55,065 nucleotides of DNA. Origin: Dawidia soli (lineage in GTDB: Bacteria; Bacteroidota; Bacteroidia; Cytophagales; Cyclobacteriaceae). A program made the position numbers and the translations under genes. Under the pieces are notes generated by a model. The model saw only the letters and a program-made list of their open reading frames with translations, searched no databases and was not told the DNA's origin. Location: the NCBI RefSeq assembly GCF_018598185.1, contig NZ_JAHESC010000052.1, forward strand, positions 1 through 55,065. The letters are read 5' to 3'. Position 1 is the first letter of the stretch; each line of letters begins with the position of its first letter. Below are positions 42,482-51,417 of the stretch, in pieces.

Positions 42482-45400
42482 TTATAAGGTTACCTTGAGA
42501 CCCAGCGAATAGGTACGGCTGCTGGGATACGACGCCAGGTCTACACCGCGGCGGGCATCAGACCCGAACCCGTTCACGTCCGGATCGTACCAGCTGTAAT
42601 CGGTAATGGTGAACAGGTTGGTAATGTTGCCATACACATAGATCGACTGGATGTGCTTGAACCGCGGCACCCAGTTATACCCCAGCGAAATGTTCTTCAT
42701 ACGAACATACGAGCCGTCTTCGATCTCCCGATCGGAAAAACGCCAGAGGCGGGCTTCCGACCAGTTGGGCTTGGGCTGCGTGGCCCCCTCGGGATTCTCC
42801 GCCGTCCACCGGCCCTCATACATGAACCTGGGGATATTCATATACTTACCCATGCGCAGATTCGCCAGGTTGTAGTTTACGATATCATTGCCCATGACAC
42901 CCTGCAAAAAGAAGTTGAGCGTAAACCGTTTATAATTAATGGTGTTGGTAAGCCCGAAAATATAATCGGGATTGGTATTGCCGATAATGGCGCGATCACC
43001 GTCGCCAATACCCGTTACACCGTCCAGGTCTTTATACTTCTGCTCGCCGATCTTGGAACGTACCGTTTTCTCACGGCTCTCGACCGGCAGGTTGGCATAA
43101 TAAGGGTCCGCCATCACCTCCGCCTCGTTGTCATAAAAGCCATCCGTTACACTGCCGTACACCGCCCCCACAGGCTGACCATTGCGGAAGATAAAGATGT
43201 TGTCGATAGCATATCCCAGGCGCTGGGCAAACTGGTCATCGATCAGGTCGCGTATCTCGTTGCGGTTAAACGCAATGTTGCCGCTTATATCCCACTGCAA
43301 AGTATTGCGCGCGATGACCTTGCCGGTAAGCGACAATTCCAACCCGCGGTTTTCCACCGTGCCAAAGTTTGCCTGAATACTGGCAAAGCCGGTGCTCATC
43401 GGTATCTGCAGTTGCTGCAACAGGTCCCGGGTCTCCTTTTTATATACATCCACGGTCAGGCTTACGCGACCGTTCATCAGGCCGATGTCCAACCCCGCAT
43501 CTACCTGCCGGGTCGTTTCCCACACCAGGTTCTCGTTGCCCGGCGTGCCGTCTACCAGCGCGCTGACAATCGCGCCGTTAAAAGCCGCCTGCCCCAGGGT
43601 GAGCTTGGTAATGGTGGAGTATGCCCCGATGGACTGGTTGCCCGTCTCGCCATAACTGCCCCGCAGTTTTAAATCACTAAAGACGCCGAGCTGCTGAATG
43701 AATTGCTCTTCCGAAAGTTTCCAGGCCAGGGCAAACGACTTGAACGTAGCCCACTTGTTGTTGGTCGTAAACTTGCTCGACCCGTCGCGGCGAAACGACG
43801 CCGTGAGTAAATACTTGTCTTTATAGGCATAGTTCACACGCGCCAGCGTAGAAAGCAAAGTATTGCGGCCTTTAAAGTTACGGGGTTGCTGCCGGTCAGA
43901 GCCTGCATTCAGGTCATTGTAGCCGTTTACATCCAGCTTGAAATTGCGCACCTCTACCGACTCGTCTTCGTAGTTCTCGATCTCGGCCGTAAGACCCGCC
44001 ACGGCATTGATGGTATGATCGGTGGCAAATGTTTTATCGAACGACAGCAGTGACTCATAGGTATTCTTGGCCCACGTATTGGAGCTTACCTGCGCGACAC
44101 CGCCAAACGTCTGGCCCTCCCAGGTATACTTTCCGTAAAACGCCTTGCGATCCCACGAAGAGAAATTATACCCGATGTTTTGCCGGAACTTCAGGTACGG
44201 AAGCAGTTTCAGCTCGATGTAGTTGGCGTTAAAGAACGTCATGTTCCGGAAGTCGTTCTTGGTCGAGTTGATGGCCATCCAGGGGTTGGGCGCCAGCCAG
44301 CTGATGGTGCTATACCCCGAAGCGGAATTGGAGTGTATCGGCTGCGAAGGCGGGAACACCAGCGACGACCAGATTAAGCCCCGATCGTCCGCGTTGGTCT
44401 TGGCCATATTATAATCACCCAGACCGAACTGCACGCTCGTGCCAATGGTCAGCCACTCTTTCAGGTTGCGGTTTACATTGGCGCGTACCGCCAGGCGATC
44501 GTAGCCCGAACCGACAATGGTCCCCTCCTGCTTAAAGTAATTACCCGAGATCATATAATTACCTTTGTCCGTCCCCCCCGATGCCGACAGCGTATAGTCG
44601 GCCGTGGAGCCGTTCTGAAAGATCATGTCCTGCCAGTTTGTACCACCACCGAGGTAGCCGTCGAGAAAATCCTGCGGGGTAGGCTGATAGGTGGAGTCGC
44701 CCGCGGAGTTTACACTCCACGTACCGTCAAAGTCATTTACATATTGCACGCCTTCATAGGTGCTATAATTACGATTGCCCTCCAGTTGATAGTTGGCATA
44801 GTCATACCCTTTCAGCATGTCCATTTGCTTGACCACTTGCGAAATACCGTAGTTCACATTGAACTCGATCTTGTCCTCGCCCGCGCGCCCCTTCTTTGTG
44901 GTGATGAGCACCACACCGTTGGCACCGCGGGAGCCGTAGATGGCCGTAGCCGACGCATCTTTCAACACCTGTATAGATTCGATGTCCTGCGGATTGATAA
45001 ACCCCATGGGGTTGAGCATCTGCCGCTCCCCGCGCTCGGTATTGCTGGTGGGAGAATTGCCCGAGGTAAAAGGAATGCCGTCGATGACGTACAGGGGCTC
45101 CGTACTACTGGAGAACGAGTTGGCCCCGCGCACCTGGATGCTGATACCCGCGCCCGGCGCGCCATCGCTCTGATTTACCTGTACCCCCGCGATGCGGCCT
45201 TGCAACGCCTGGGTGATATTCGAGATGCCGGTGAGGCTAAGGTCCTTGGCGGTAACACCGCCCACAGATCCTGTCAGATCACTCTTGCGCACTTCACCAT
45301 AACCGATCACCACCACTTCGCTGAGCGTCGAGACATCTTCGACCAGGGTGACGTTAACAGTCGTCTGGTTGTTGACGGCTATATCTTGTGAGGTATAGCC

Positions 45401-45649
45401 GATGAACCGGAATTGAAGGACCGCGTCAGGTGCCACATCGATGCGATAAACGCCGTCGGAGTTGGTAATGGTGCCGGTGTTGGTGTCTTTCACCAGCACG
45501 TTGGCTCCCGGAATCGCGTTGCCGGCAGGGTCTTTCACCACGCCGCTGACGGTGGCCAGCTGCGCGTGGGCCAGGGGGCCCATCAGCAACAGCCACACCA
45601 GCAGCCCGGAAAGACGCCTGCAAAGGTTAGGTAGAGGTTTACACGTCAT
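42482..45649 (-). CDS. SusC/RagA TonB-dependent transporter (mannan locus)
   Basis: Outer-membrane transporter of 1055 aa without an STN domain, unlike the SusC at 13196. This fits its control by an HTCS rather than a sigma/anti-sigma pair. Order: signal peptide (to about 30), carboxypeptidase-regulatory-like domain (VSGVVKDPAGNAIPGANVLV, about 34-110), plug with the SusC hallmark (SIQVLKDASATAIYGSRGANGV), and a barrel ending YSLGLKVTL. It is preceded by a 50-aa membrane protein gene 29 bases upstream. Partner of the susD gene 18 bases downstream. Confidence 0.95.
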   Translation of the reverse strand: MTCKPLPNLCRRLSGLLVWLLLMGPLAHAQLATVSGVVKDPAGNAIPGANVLVKDTNTGTITNSDGVYRIDVAPDAVLQFRFIGYTSQDIAVNNQTTVNVTLVEDVSTLSEVVVIGYGEVRKSDLTGSVGGVTAKDLSLTGISNITQALQGRIAGVQVNQSDGAPGAGISIQVRGANSFSSSTEPLYVIDGIPFTSGNSPTSNTERGERQMLNPMGFINPQDIESIQVLKDASATAIYGSRGANGVVLITTKKGRAGEDKIEFNVNYGISQVVKQMDMLKGYDYANYQLEGNRNYSTYEGVQYVNDFDGTWSVNSAGDSTYQPTPQDFLDGYLGGGTNWQDMIFQNGSTADYTLSASGGTDKGNYMISGNYFKQEGTIVGSGYDRLAVRANVNRNLKEWLTIGTSVQFGLGDYNMAKTNADDRGLIWSSLVFPPSQPIHSNSASGYSTISWLAPNPWMAINSTKNDFRNMTFFNANYIELKLLPYLKFRQNIGYNFSSWDRKAFYGKYTWEGQTFGGVAQVSSNTWAKNTYESLLSFDKTFATDHTINAVAGLTAEIENYEDESVEVRNFKLDVNGYNDLNAGSDRQQPRNFKGRNTLLSTLARVNYAYKDKYLLTASFRRDGSSKFTTNNKWATFKSFALAWKLSEEQFIQQLGVFSDLKLRGSYGETGNQSIGAYSTITKLTLGQAAFNGAIVSALVDGTPGNENLVWETTRQVDAGLDIGLMNGRVSLTVDVYKKETRDLLQQLQIPMSTGFASIQANFGTVENRGLELSLTGKVIARNTLQWDISGNIAFNRNEIRDLIDDQFAQRLGYAIDNIFIFRNGQPVGAVYGSVTDGFYDNEAEVMADPYYANLPVESREKTVRSKIGEQKYKDLDGVTGIGDGDRAIIGNTNPDYIFGLTNTINYKRFTLNFFLQGVMGNDIVNYNLANLRMGKYMNIPRFMYEGRWTAENPEGATQPKPNWSEARLWRFSDREIEDGSYVRMKNISLGYNWVPRFKHIQSIYVYGNITNLFTITDYSWYDPDVNGFGSDARRGVDLASYPSSRTYSLGLKVTL

Positions 45650-45678
45650 ACTGTTTAGGGTTTAGTTGGTTGAGGTAC

Positions 45679-45831
45679 TTAGTCCAGGAATATCTTCACC
45701 ATCAAGAGGAAGAAGATCAGCAGGAATGCGCCCACGCTCACTTCCAGAAAAAACAGCCAGGCAGCCCTGCGGTAATCTTTTTGAGCAGCCAGACGGCGCG
45801 TTTGCTTCAGGCGGGTGAACCAGGTGAACAT
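45679..45831 (-). CDS. 50-aa single-pass membrane protein at the head of the mannan locus
   Basis: Frame of 50 aa with a basic, amphipathic N-terminus (MFTWFTRLKQTRRLAAQKDY) and one membrane helix (AWLFFLEVSVGAFLLIFFLLMV), ending KIFLD. The positive head and single helix suggest an inner-membrane protein with the N-terminus inside. It is 29 bases upstream of susC on the same strand, so it may be the first gene of that operon. No family is recognised. Length, composition and position argue for a real gene, but there is no homology evidence at hand. Confidence 0.6.
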   Translation of the reverse strand: MFTWFTRLKQTRRLAAQKDYRRAAWLFFLEVSVGAFLLIFFLLMVKIFLD

Positions 45832-45863
45832 TCTCTACGCAATCGATTTAGGCAGGAAAGTTT

Positions 45864-45883
45864 CGATTTTGGCCCAAAACCGA
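45864..45883. promoter_or_regulatory. Operator-like palindrome upstream of the mannan locus
   Basis: TTTTGGCCCAAAA (45867-45879) is a perfect 6+1+6 dyad. With TCG to the left and CGA to the right the symmetry extends further with one mismatched pair. It is centred about 42 bases upstream of the 50-aa protein start, where a regulator could bind. Confidence 0.4.
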
Positions 45884-46008
45884 CGATTGGCAGATGTTCC
45901 AAAAACGGGGGACAAACGTTTCCGACACAGAATTAAGCGCATTTTCGGTCCACCCCGCCCCCGCAGAAGGTCGGAATCCGTGGTCCGATTTTTTTTCTAC
46001 CTTTAAGC

Positions 46009-46479
46009 ATGCAAATCACTAAAAACAAAGTAGCCGCGATCCACTACACGCTTCGCGACAACGCAGGTACGGTCATCGACACAAGCGACGGACGCGAACC
46101 TTTGTATTATATCCATGGCATTGGCAACCTGATTCCTGGCATGGAAGACGGCTTGGAAGGAAGAAAAAAGGGCGACAAACTTCAACTGAAGATCTCCCCG
46201 GATAAAGGCTACGGTCACAAAGACCCTTCGATGGTGCAGCAAGTACCGCTGTCGGCCTTTGGCGGCCAACCCGTAAAGCCGGGCATGAAGTTCTCCACCG
46301 GCCAGGGCGGCGTGGTAACGGTAACAGAAGTAGGACAGGATTCCGTAACAGTGGACGCCAACCACGAGCTGGCCGGCGTTGAATTGAACTTTGATGTAGA
46401 AGTAATGGACGTGCGCGATGCTTCGGCGGACGAACTGGCCCATGGCCACGTACACGGTCCCGGTGGTCACCACCACTGA
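46009..46479 (+). CDS. SlyD-type FKBP peptidyl-prolyl isomerase
   Basis: Cytoplasmic FKBP-type peptidyl-prolyl cis-trans isomerase of 156 aa with the SlyD layout. FKBP strands lie at both ends (GTVIDTSDGREPLYYIHGIGN, LIPGMEDGLEGRKKGDKLQL). The inserted IF chaperone domain lies in the middle (about 70-125, EDGYGHKDPSMV-type segment to DANHELAG), followed by FDVEVMDVRDAS. The His-rich tail (HGHVHGPGGHHH) is a metal-binding extension as in SlyD. A TACCTTTA box lies only 3 bases before the ATG, too near for a normal leader. It shares a bidirectional terminator with the LysM gene. Confidence 0.92.
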   Translation: MQITKNKVAAIHYTLRDNAGTVIDTSDGREPLYYIHGIGNLIPGMEDGLEGRKKGDKLQLKISPDKGYGHKDPSMVQQVPLSAFGGQPVKPGMKFSTGQGGVVTVTEVGQDSVTVDANHELAGVELNFDVEVMDVRDASADELAHGHVHGPGGHHH

Positions 46480-46497
46480 TCAACCCATAACGACAAC

Positions 46498-46530
46498 AAA
46501 AAAGCCCGGTGACATCACCGGGCTTTTTCT
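46498..46530. terminator. Bidirectional intrinsic terminator
   Basis: AAAAAAGCCCGGTGA and TCACCGGGCTTTTT pair as a long stem with a very small loop. A runs on the left and T runs on the right let it end both the isomerase gene and the convergent LysM gene. Confidence 0.9.
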
Positions 46531-46531
46531 T

Positions 46532-47671
46532 TTATTTATAGTACGTTACTTCCACCCGGAAGCGCGAATCGATCGCGCCCAGGCGGTCATACGCCGACTT
46601 GGATATTTTGATAATAAGCTTGTCCGTCATCGCCGTATCGGGCAGCTTGCCCATCACGCGTACAAACACCTCGCGGTTGTTCATTTCGTTCTTGATCTTG
46701 AGGATCGTGCCCACCGGCGCCGTACGGTGCAACGCCAGGTACTTGCGATTGCCCTCCGTGCCTTCGATCAGCTCAGCCAATCCCGATTCCATGATCTCGT
46801 CGCTGTTCTTCACCGATTCGGAGATGCGGATCGTCGTAGGCCGTTGCTCCGCCGGTTGTTGTTTTACCGGCTCGGCCTTTTCGCGCGGCGCCTCCGTTAC
46901 CGCCGGCGGATCGTGTTTTACCGGCGTGGTCGTAGCAGGCGTTGTATTCGTATTGGTCGTTGTAGGTGTCGTGCTGGTATACGCCGGCGTCGTACGCGGT
47001 TCTTCGGAGGGCGCGGTGTGCGCCGCCGGTTGCTTTACCACCAGTGTCTGACCGATGCTGATCTCGTTGCCGGTAAGCTTGTTCCAATCCTTCAGCTGTT
47101 GCACGCTGATGCCGTGTTTTGTAGCGATGGAAAAAAGTGTCTCTTTTGCCTCGACGGTGTGCACGCCCTTACCCGAAGCTGCAGCGGTCGGCGCCACGGA
47201 GGCCGTTGTTTCTGACGGTGTCGTGCCCGTAGTGGTGTTGCGACGTTTGATGGCGAGCTCCTGGCCAAGCGAGATTGTATTGTCGGTCAGGTTATTCCAT
47301 TCCTTCAATTCATCGACTGTAATGCCATACGCTTTCGAGATCGAGAACATCGTCTCACGCGCGGCCACGACGTGAATGAAGCCACCACGGCCCGCCGCCG
47401 ACGAGGTATTGGTCGTGGCGCGATTCGTTACCGGCTTGGTGTAGGGTACTTTTAATATCTGTCCCGTGCCCAGCCCGGAGGCCGCATCGGGATTGTATTG
47501 CACAATGGCATCGACGGTGGTGCCGTACCGTTTTGAAATGCCATAGAGCGTTTCTTTTTCTTCTACACGGTGTACGACAAAGATTTTGCCGTTCACCGTT
47601 TCGATGCCCAGTGAATCATAAGCCTGCGGCTGAAAAAATAAAGCACCCGCGTAGATCAACACATTTATCAT
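46532..47671 (-). CDS. Triple-LysM protein with a C-terminal RlpA-like barrel
   Basis: Envelope protein of 379 aa. Three LysM peptidoglycan-binding modules lie at about 32-77 (EEKETLYGISKRYGTTVDAIV), 101-145 (ARETMFSISKAYGITVDELK) and 171-215 (AKETLFSIATKHGISVQQLK). A Pro/Thr-rich linker follows, then a C-terminal domain (ALHRTAPVGTILKIKNEMNNREVFVRVMG, VEVTYYK) resembling the double-psi barrel of RlpA. The N-terminus is a weak signal peptide. It should bind the cell wall and may bind or cut bare glycan strands. Its start overlaps the DUF4905 stop by 4 bases. Confidence 0.88.
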   Translation of the reverse strand: MINVLIYAGALFFQPQAYDSLGIETVNGKIFVVHRVEEKETLYGISKRYGTTVDAIVQYNPDAASGLGTGQILKVPYTKPVTNRATTNTSSAAGRGGFIHVVAARETMFSISKAYGITVDELKEWNNLTDNTISLGQELAIKRRNTTTGTTPSETTASVAPTAAASGKGVHTVEAKETLFSIATKHGISVQQLKDWNKLTGNEISIGQTLVVKQPAAHTAPSEEPRTTPAYTSTTPTTTNTNTTPATTTPVKHDPPAVTEAPREKAEPVKQQPAEQRPTTIRISESVKNSDEIMESGLAELIEGTEGNRKYLALHRTAPVGTILKIKNEMNNREVFVRVMGKLPDTAMTDKLIIKISKSAYDRLGAIDSRFRVEVTYYK

Positions 47672-48435
47672 AAAAAATAGCTTAGAAGCTCATGTTTATT
47701 CTTCACGAAAAATAAGCATCCCGAGAGGATGAAAAAAGTATCCTGGCCGATTCCTTTCAGGTGCTCACCCGTTTTTTCCTGCAGCAGCAACTCCCCCGCA
47801 TCGGTCCACACCGCGAGGTGACTGACGAGGCTTTGCTCTTGCGTATAATACGCTATAAAAATCTTGCCATTATACTCCACGTATTCCAACGACAGAACGA
47901 CGGATAAATTTAGCGTTTCCCGTAAAAATTTTGCCACCGTACGGAAATACTCCGTGCCGTCGCCATACTGTTGCGGCCGCAGCACCACATCCGGCAACGG
48001 TGCAGCCTCGTGTGGCGGCGGGATCTCTTTGCCCGAATGCAACGCCAGCACAAGGGGTTTGGAGCCTACACCCGACGAAAATCCATAGAGGCAATCGCCT
48101 TGTCGTTTCGCGAGCGTAAAATCATTGTGCCACCACAATAACTGCAGGTCGGCCAGCGCATACGCCAACATGCCCTTGCGGTCGGGATTGTTGGTATCGA
48201 TGTAGAGCGTAAACAGCACGATGCCCCCGGCAGCATCGGCCAACGCCACCCACCAGGGCTCCTCCAGACTTTTATGGTGCCACAGGAACCGATCTTCGCC
48301 ATAGTGCAGCGCCGAGAACGTCACCTGCTTGCGGGCGTGGTCGCGCACCTCCAGCAACAGCACGTTTTCGTCGGGCAATACCACCGTGTTCCAAAGAACG
48401 CCGTCTAATACATGAGAAAACTTCCGCTGCAGCAT
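47668..48435 (-). CDS. DUF4905 family protein
   Basis: Protein of 255 aa, probably cytoplasmic, of a family (DUF4905) found in Cytophagales. The ATG at 48435 is chosen because MLQRKFSHVLDGVLWNTVV is where the conserved part begins; the longer frame up to 48636 runs antisense through the NfeD gene start and lacks sense. It is beta-rich with repeated W/F motifs (DENVLLLEVRDHARKQVTFSAL, EPWWVALADAAGGIVLFTLY, LQLLWWHNDFTL) like a propeller. Function unknown. It is coupled to the LysM gene by a 4-base overlap. Confidence 0.75.
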   Translation of the reverse strand: MLQRKFSHVLDGVLWNTVVLPDENVLLLEVRDHARKQVTFSALHYGEDRFLWHHKSLEEPWWVALADAAGGIVLFTLYIDTNNPDRKGMLAYALADLQLLWWHNDFTLAKRQGDCLYGFSSGVGSKPLVLALHSGKEIPPPHEAAPLPDVVLRPQQYGDGTEYFRTVAKFLRETLNLSVVLSLEYVEYNGKIFIAYYTQEQSLVSHLAVWTDAGELLLQEKTGEHLKGIGQDTFFILSGCLFFVKNKHELLSYFL

Positions 48436-48493
48436 GCTGCCCAACTCTGTCTTTATTTGGCTATTTTTATGCAAGGTATTGAAGATTGAAAGA

Positions 48494-49852
48494 TTGGAAA
48501 ATTCTAGCCGCAAAAGATTGGTAGCCCGGTTAGTCGGGCTTGTCGCCTGCCTGGTCCTGTTGGCCCCCGGCACCGTCCTCGCCCAGGAAAAGCACGTGCT
48601 CGTGCTCAGCATCCGCGACGAGATCGACACGCGCATGGCCCGCTATGTAGAGCTTGCCCTGCAGGAAGCCGAAGACACAAAAGCCGACATCGTCCTGATC
48701 GATATGGACACCTATGGCGGCATGCTGACCGACGCCAAAGACATCGTCGACAAGATCATGCACGTAAAAAAGCCGGTGTGGGTCTTTATCAATACCGACG
48801 CGGCATCCGCCGGCGCGCTGATCTCCATCGCCTGCGATAGCATCTACATGGCCCCCGGCGCCAGCATTGGCGCGGCCACCGTCGTCACCGGCAACGGCGA
48901 ACGCGCCCCCGACAAATATCAATCCTACATGCGCTCCATCATGCGCTCCACCGCCCAGGAAAATGGGCGCGATCCCGCCATTGCCGAAGCCATGGTAGAC
49001 GAGAACGTCGCGCTCGACAGCATCAAGAAACCCGGCCAGGTCATTACCTTCTCTACCGACGAAGCCATCCGCCACGGCTACTGCGAAGGCAAAGTAACCT
49101 CCATCGATTCCCTGCTGCGCCACAACCATGTCACCCGCTATACCCTGCACCGCTTCGAGCTTTCGTCCGTCGACAGCATCGTAGATTTTTTTATGAATCC
49201 GCTCATCAGCGGGCTGCTGATCCTCATCATCCTCGGCGGTATATATTTCGAGCTGCAGGCTCCGGGCCTGGGATTGGCGGGATTGCTGGCCCTCATCGCG
49301 CTGGTACTATACCTGGTGCCCTACTACCTCAACGGCCTGGCGGAGAACTGGGAGATCCTGACACTGGTAGCAGGCATTGCGCTGATCGGCGTCGAATTGT
49401 TTCTGATACCGGGCTTTGGCGTGGCCGGCGTCGCCGGCATTACGCTCACCCTCGGCTCGCTGGTATTGATCATGATCAACAACGATGCGTTCGACTTCTC
49501 CTTTGTGCCCACCAACGATATGCTGCTGGCGCTCGTCGCAGCCCTCGGCGGCATGGTCGGCAGCCTGGTGGTGCTGTTTGCCGGCAGTTCGCGCATCATG
49601 AACAGCCGCGCCTTTCAGCGCGTGGCCCTCACCGACACGCAAGACAGCACACAGGGCTATACCGCCAACTTCATTCAAACGCCCATGACGGGTAAACACG
49701 GCACGGCGCACACCGTGCTGCGCCCGAGCGGCAAAGTAAACATCGACGGCCAGGTATACGACGCCTTTACCCGCGGCGAATACATCGAGCCCGGCGAACC
49801 GATCGAAGTGATCGGCCACGAAACCACCTCCCTCAAAGTCAGAAAACGATAA
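48494..49852 (+). CDS. NfeD-type membrane serine protease
   Basis: Membrane-bound ClpP-class serine protease (NfeD family), about 452 aa. The TTG at 48494 is proposed as start because it gives a normal signal peptide (ENSSRKRLVARLVGLVACLV...VLAQ); the ATG at 48434 would overlap the divergent DUF4905 start and a possible -7 box (48462-48469). TTG 48518 is another option. The protease domain shows DTYGGMLTDAKDIVDKI and NTDAASAGALI with the catalytic Ser, followed by a Lys further on. Three to four membrane helices follow (GLLILIILGGIYFELQAPG onwards) and an OB-fold NfeD tail (KHGTAHTVLRPSGKVNIDG). Linked in the family to control of membrane proteins such as stomatin/SPFH partners. Confidence 0.88.
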   Translation: MENSSRKRLVARLVGLVACLVLLAPGTVLAQEKHVLVLSIRDEIDTRMARYVELALQEAEDTKADIVLIDMDTYGGMLTDAKDIVDKIMHVKKPVWVFINTDAASAGALISIACDSIYMAPGASIGAATVVTGNGERAPDKYQSYMRSIMRSTAQENGRDPAIAEAMVDENVALDSIKKPGQVITFSTDEAIRHGYCEGKVTSIDSLLRHNHVTRYTLHRFELSSVDSIVDFFMNPLISGLLILIILGGIYFELQAPGLGLAGLLALIALVLYLVPYYLNGLAENWEILTLVAGIALIGVELFLIPGFGVAGVAGITLTLGSLVLIMINNDAFDFSFVPTNDMLLALVAALGGMVGSLVVLFAGSSRIMNSRAFQRVALTDTQDSTQGYTANFIQTPMTGKHGTAHTVLRPSGKVNIDGQVYDAFTRGEYIEPGEPIEVIGHETTSLKVRKR

Positions 49853-49853
49853 C

Positions 49854-50594
49854 ATGAACATACTCGGTATAATACCCGCCCGCTATGCCTCCTCCCGGTT
49901 TCCGGGCAAACCTTTAGCAGACATCGCAGGAAAATCCATGATCCGCCGCGTATACGAGCAGGCCAGCAAGGCCGGGAGTCTGTCGTCCGTCGTAGTAGCG
50001 ACCGACAATGCCGAGATCTTCGCCCACGTAAAAGCCTTTGGCGGCCACGTAAGCATGACCCGCGAAGACCACGCCAGCGGCACCGACCGTTGTTACGAAA
50101 CCCTCGCCCAACAGCCCGGCACCTTCGACTACGTCATCAACATCCAGGGCGACGAACCCTTCATACAACCCACGCAGATCGACCTGCTGGCATCACGCCT
50201 CGACGGCCAGACCGAGATCGCCACACTGGTAAAGGCCATTCACGAACAAGAAACGCTGTTTAACCCCAACGTGGTAAAAGCGGTCATCAGCGCGCGTCGG
50301 GAAGCATTATACTTCAGCCGCGCCACGTTGCCGCATATCAGGCTCACCCCGGAAGAGCACTGGCTGCAACGCCACACGTTCTATAAACACATCGGCATGT
50401 ATGCCTACCGTGCCGATATCCTGAAGCAGCTTACCCAGCTACCGGTTTCGTTGCTCGAAAAAGCGGAGTCGCTGGAACAGCTGCGCTGGTTGGAGAACGG
50501 CTATCGCATCGCAATAGCCGAAACGACAGAAGAAACCATTGGTGTAGATACACCCGAAGATATAGTACGTGCGCAAACGTTGCTGGACAGATAA
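49854..50594 (+). CDS. kdsB: 3-deoxy-manno-octulosonate cytidylyltransferase
   Basis: Cytoplasmic CMP-Kdo synthetase of 246 aa, which activates Kdo with CTP for lipid A/LPS core synthesis. The nucleotide-binding N-terminus IIPARYASSRFPGKPLADI, VVVATDNAEI, SGTDRCYE and INIQGDEPFI (about 95-104) are the standard blocks, and GVDTPEDIVRAQ closes the protein. It starts 1 base after the NfeD stop, so they share a transcript. The presence of kdsB indicates a Gram-negative outer membrane with Kdo-containing lipid. Confidence 0.95.
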   Translation: MNILGIIPARYASSRFPGKPLADIAGKSMIRRVYEQASKAGSLSSVVVATDNAEIFAHVKAFGGHVSMTREDHASGTDRCYETLAQQPGTFDYVINIQGDEPFIQPTQIDLLASRLDGQTEIATLVKAIHEQETLFNPNVVKAVISARREALYFSRATLPHIRLTPEEHWLQRHTFYKHIGMYAYRADILKQLTQLPVSLLEKAESLEQLRWLENGYRIAIAETTEETIGVDTPEDIVRAQTLLDR

Positions 50595-50651
50595 TAAGAG
50601 GCTCGCCCAGCACACAAACCCTGTTAACCAAAACCTAAACCTTCGCTATAC

Positions 50652-51392
50652 ATGACCTGCAAGAACTGTCACGCACCCGCGCCGGGTGCGTATTGTGCCG
50701 CCTGTGGCCAACAAACCCATATTCACCGCGTCACCATGGGCCACCTTGCCCACGAGGTATCACATGCCCTTACGCATGCCGACAAAGGCTTTCTCTTGCT
50801 GATCAAAGAATTGATCACCCGCCCGGGCATTGTTGCACGCGAGTATCTGAACGGCAAACGCAAGAAGTATTTCAACCCGTTCACATTTCTGGTGATCACC
50901 TCCGCTCTTTATGCATACATCAGCTATAAGACCGGGTATTCCAATGCCATGGTGGCAAGTGATGCCCCGTCATCAAACCGCAGCCCGTATTATCAGGAGG
51001 TAATAGAGATCGTCGTTCAGAACGGCAAGTTACTCATGCTTATTCTCATCGTACCGCTGTTTGCAACCCTTTCGTGGCTGTTCTCGATCCGATCGCGTTT
51101 TAACCTGGCCGAAAACTTTGTACTGCAAGCCTTTGTCGTGGGGCAGATCAACATCGTGCGTGTATTGCTCTTTATCCCAGCCTTTCTACTGGCCCCAACC
51201 ACCATTCACTGGAATGTATATGTATACGAAGCATGCTTCGCACTATACCTGACAGTGACATACCGTCAATTCTTTCGAAACAAATGGATCTTTGCATTCC
51301 TGAAAGCGATCGCGGTATACTTCCTGTTCATTGTACTGTATTGGGTCGTGATCATTGTCTTCGTCGCCCTTCGGCACGCGGTAAACCATTAA
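50652..51392 (+). CDS. DUF3667 membrane protein with zinc-ribbon head
   Basis: Inner-membrane protein of 246 aa of the DUF3667 family, common in Bacteroidota. An N-terminal zinc ribbon is clear: CKNCHAPAPGAYCAACGQ (residues 3-20, two CxxC pairs). The family block GFLLLIKELITRPGIVAREYLNGKRKKYFNPF follows at about 45-80. Then come about four membrane helices (FLVITSALYAYIS, LLMLILIVPLFATLSWLF, IVRVLLFIPAFLLA, AVYFLFIVLYWVVIIVFV). Function unknown. It is followed by a tandem repeat array. Confidence 0.88.
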   Translation: MTCKNCHAPAPGAYCAACGQQTHIHRVTMGHLAHEVSHALTHADKGFLLLIKELITRPGIVAREYLNGKRKKYFNPFTFLVITSALYAYISYKTGYSNAMVASDAPSSNRSPYYQEVIEIVVQNGKLLMLILIVPLFATLSWLFSIRSRFNLAENFVLQAFVVGQINIVRVLLFIPAFLLAPTTIHWNVYVYEACFALYLTVTYRQFFRNKWIFAFLKAIAVYFLFIVLYWVVIIVFVALRHAVNH

Positions 51393-51417
51393 GGGTCGAC
51401 AAATAAAATATACAAAA

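Noticed and set aside
45670-45936. Plus-strand 88-codon frame upstream of the SlyD gene
   Set aside because: Overlaps the better supported 50-aa membrane protein on the other strand and has no family pattern or promoter.
48435-48636. N-terminal extension of the DUF4905 protein by 67 residues
   Set aside because: Runs antisense to the NfeD start and has no structure; the conserved part begins at the ATG 48435.
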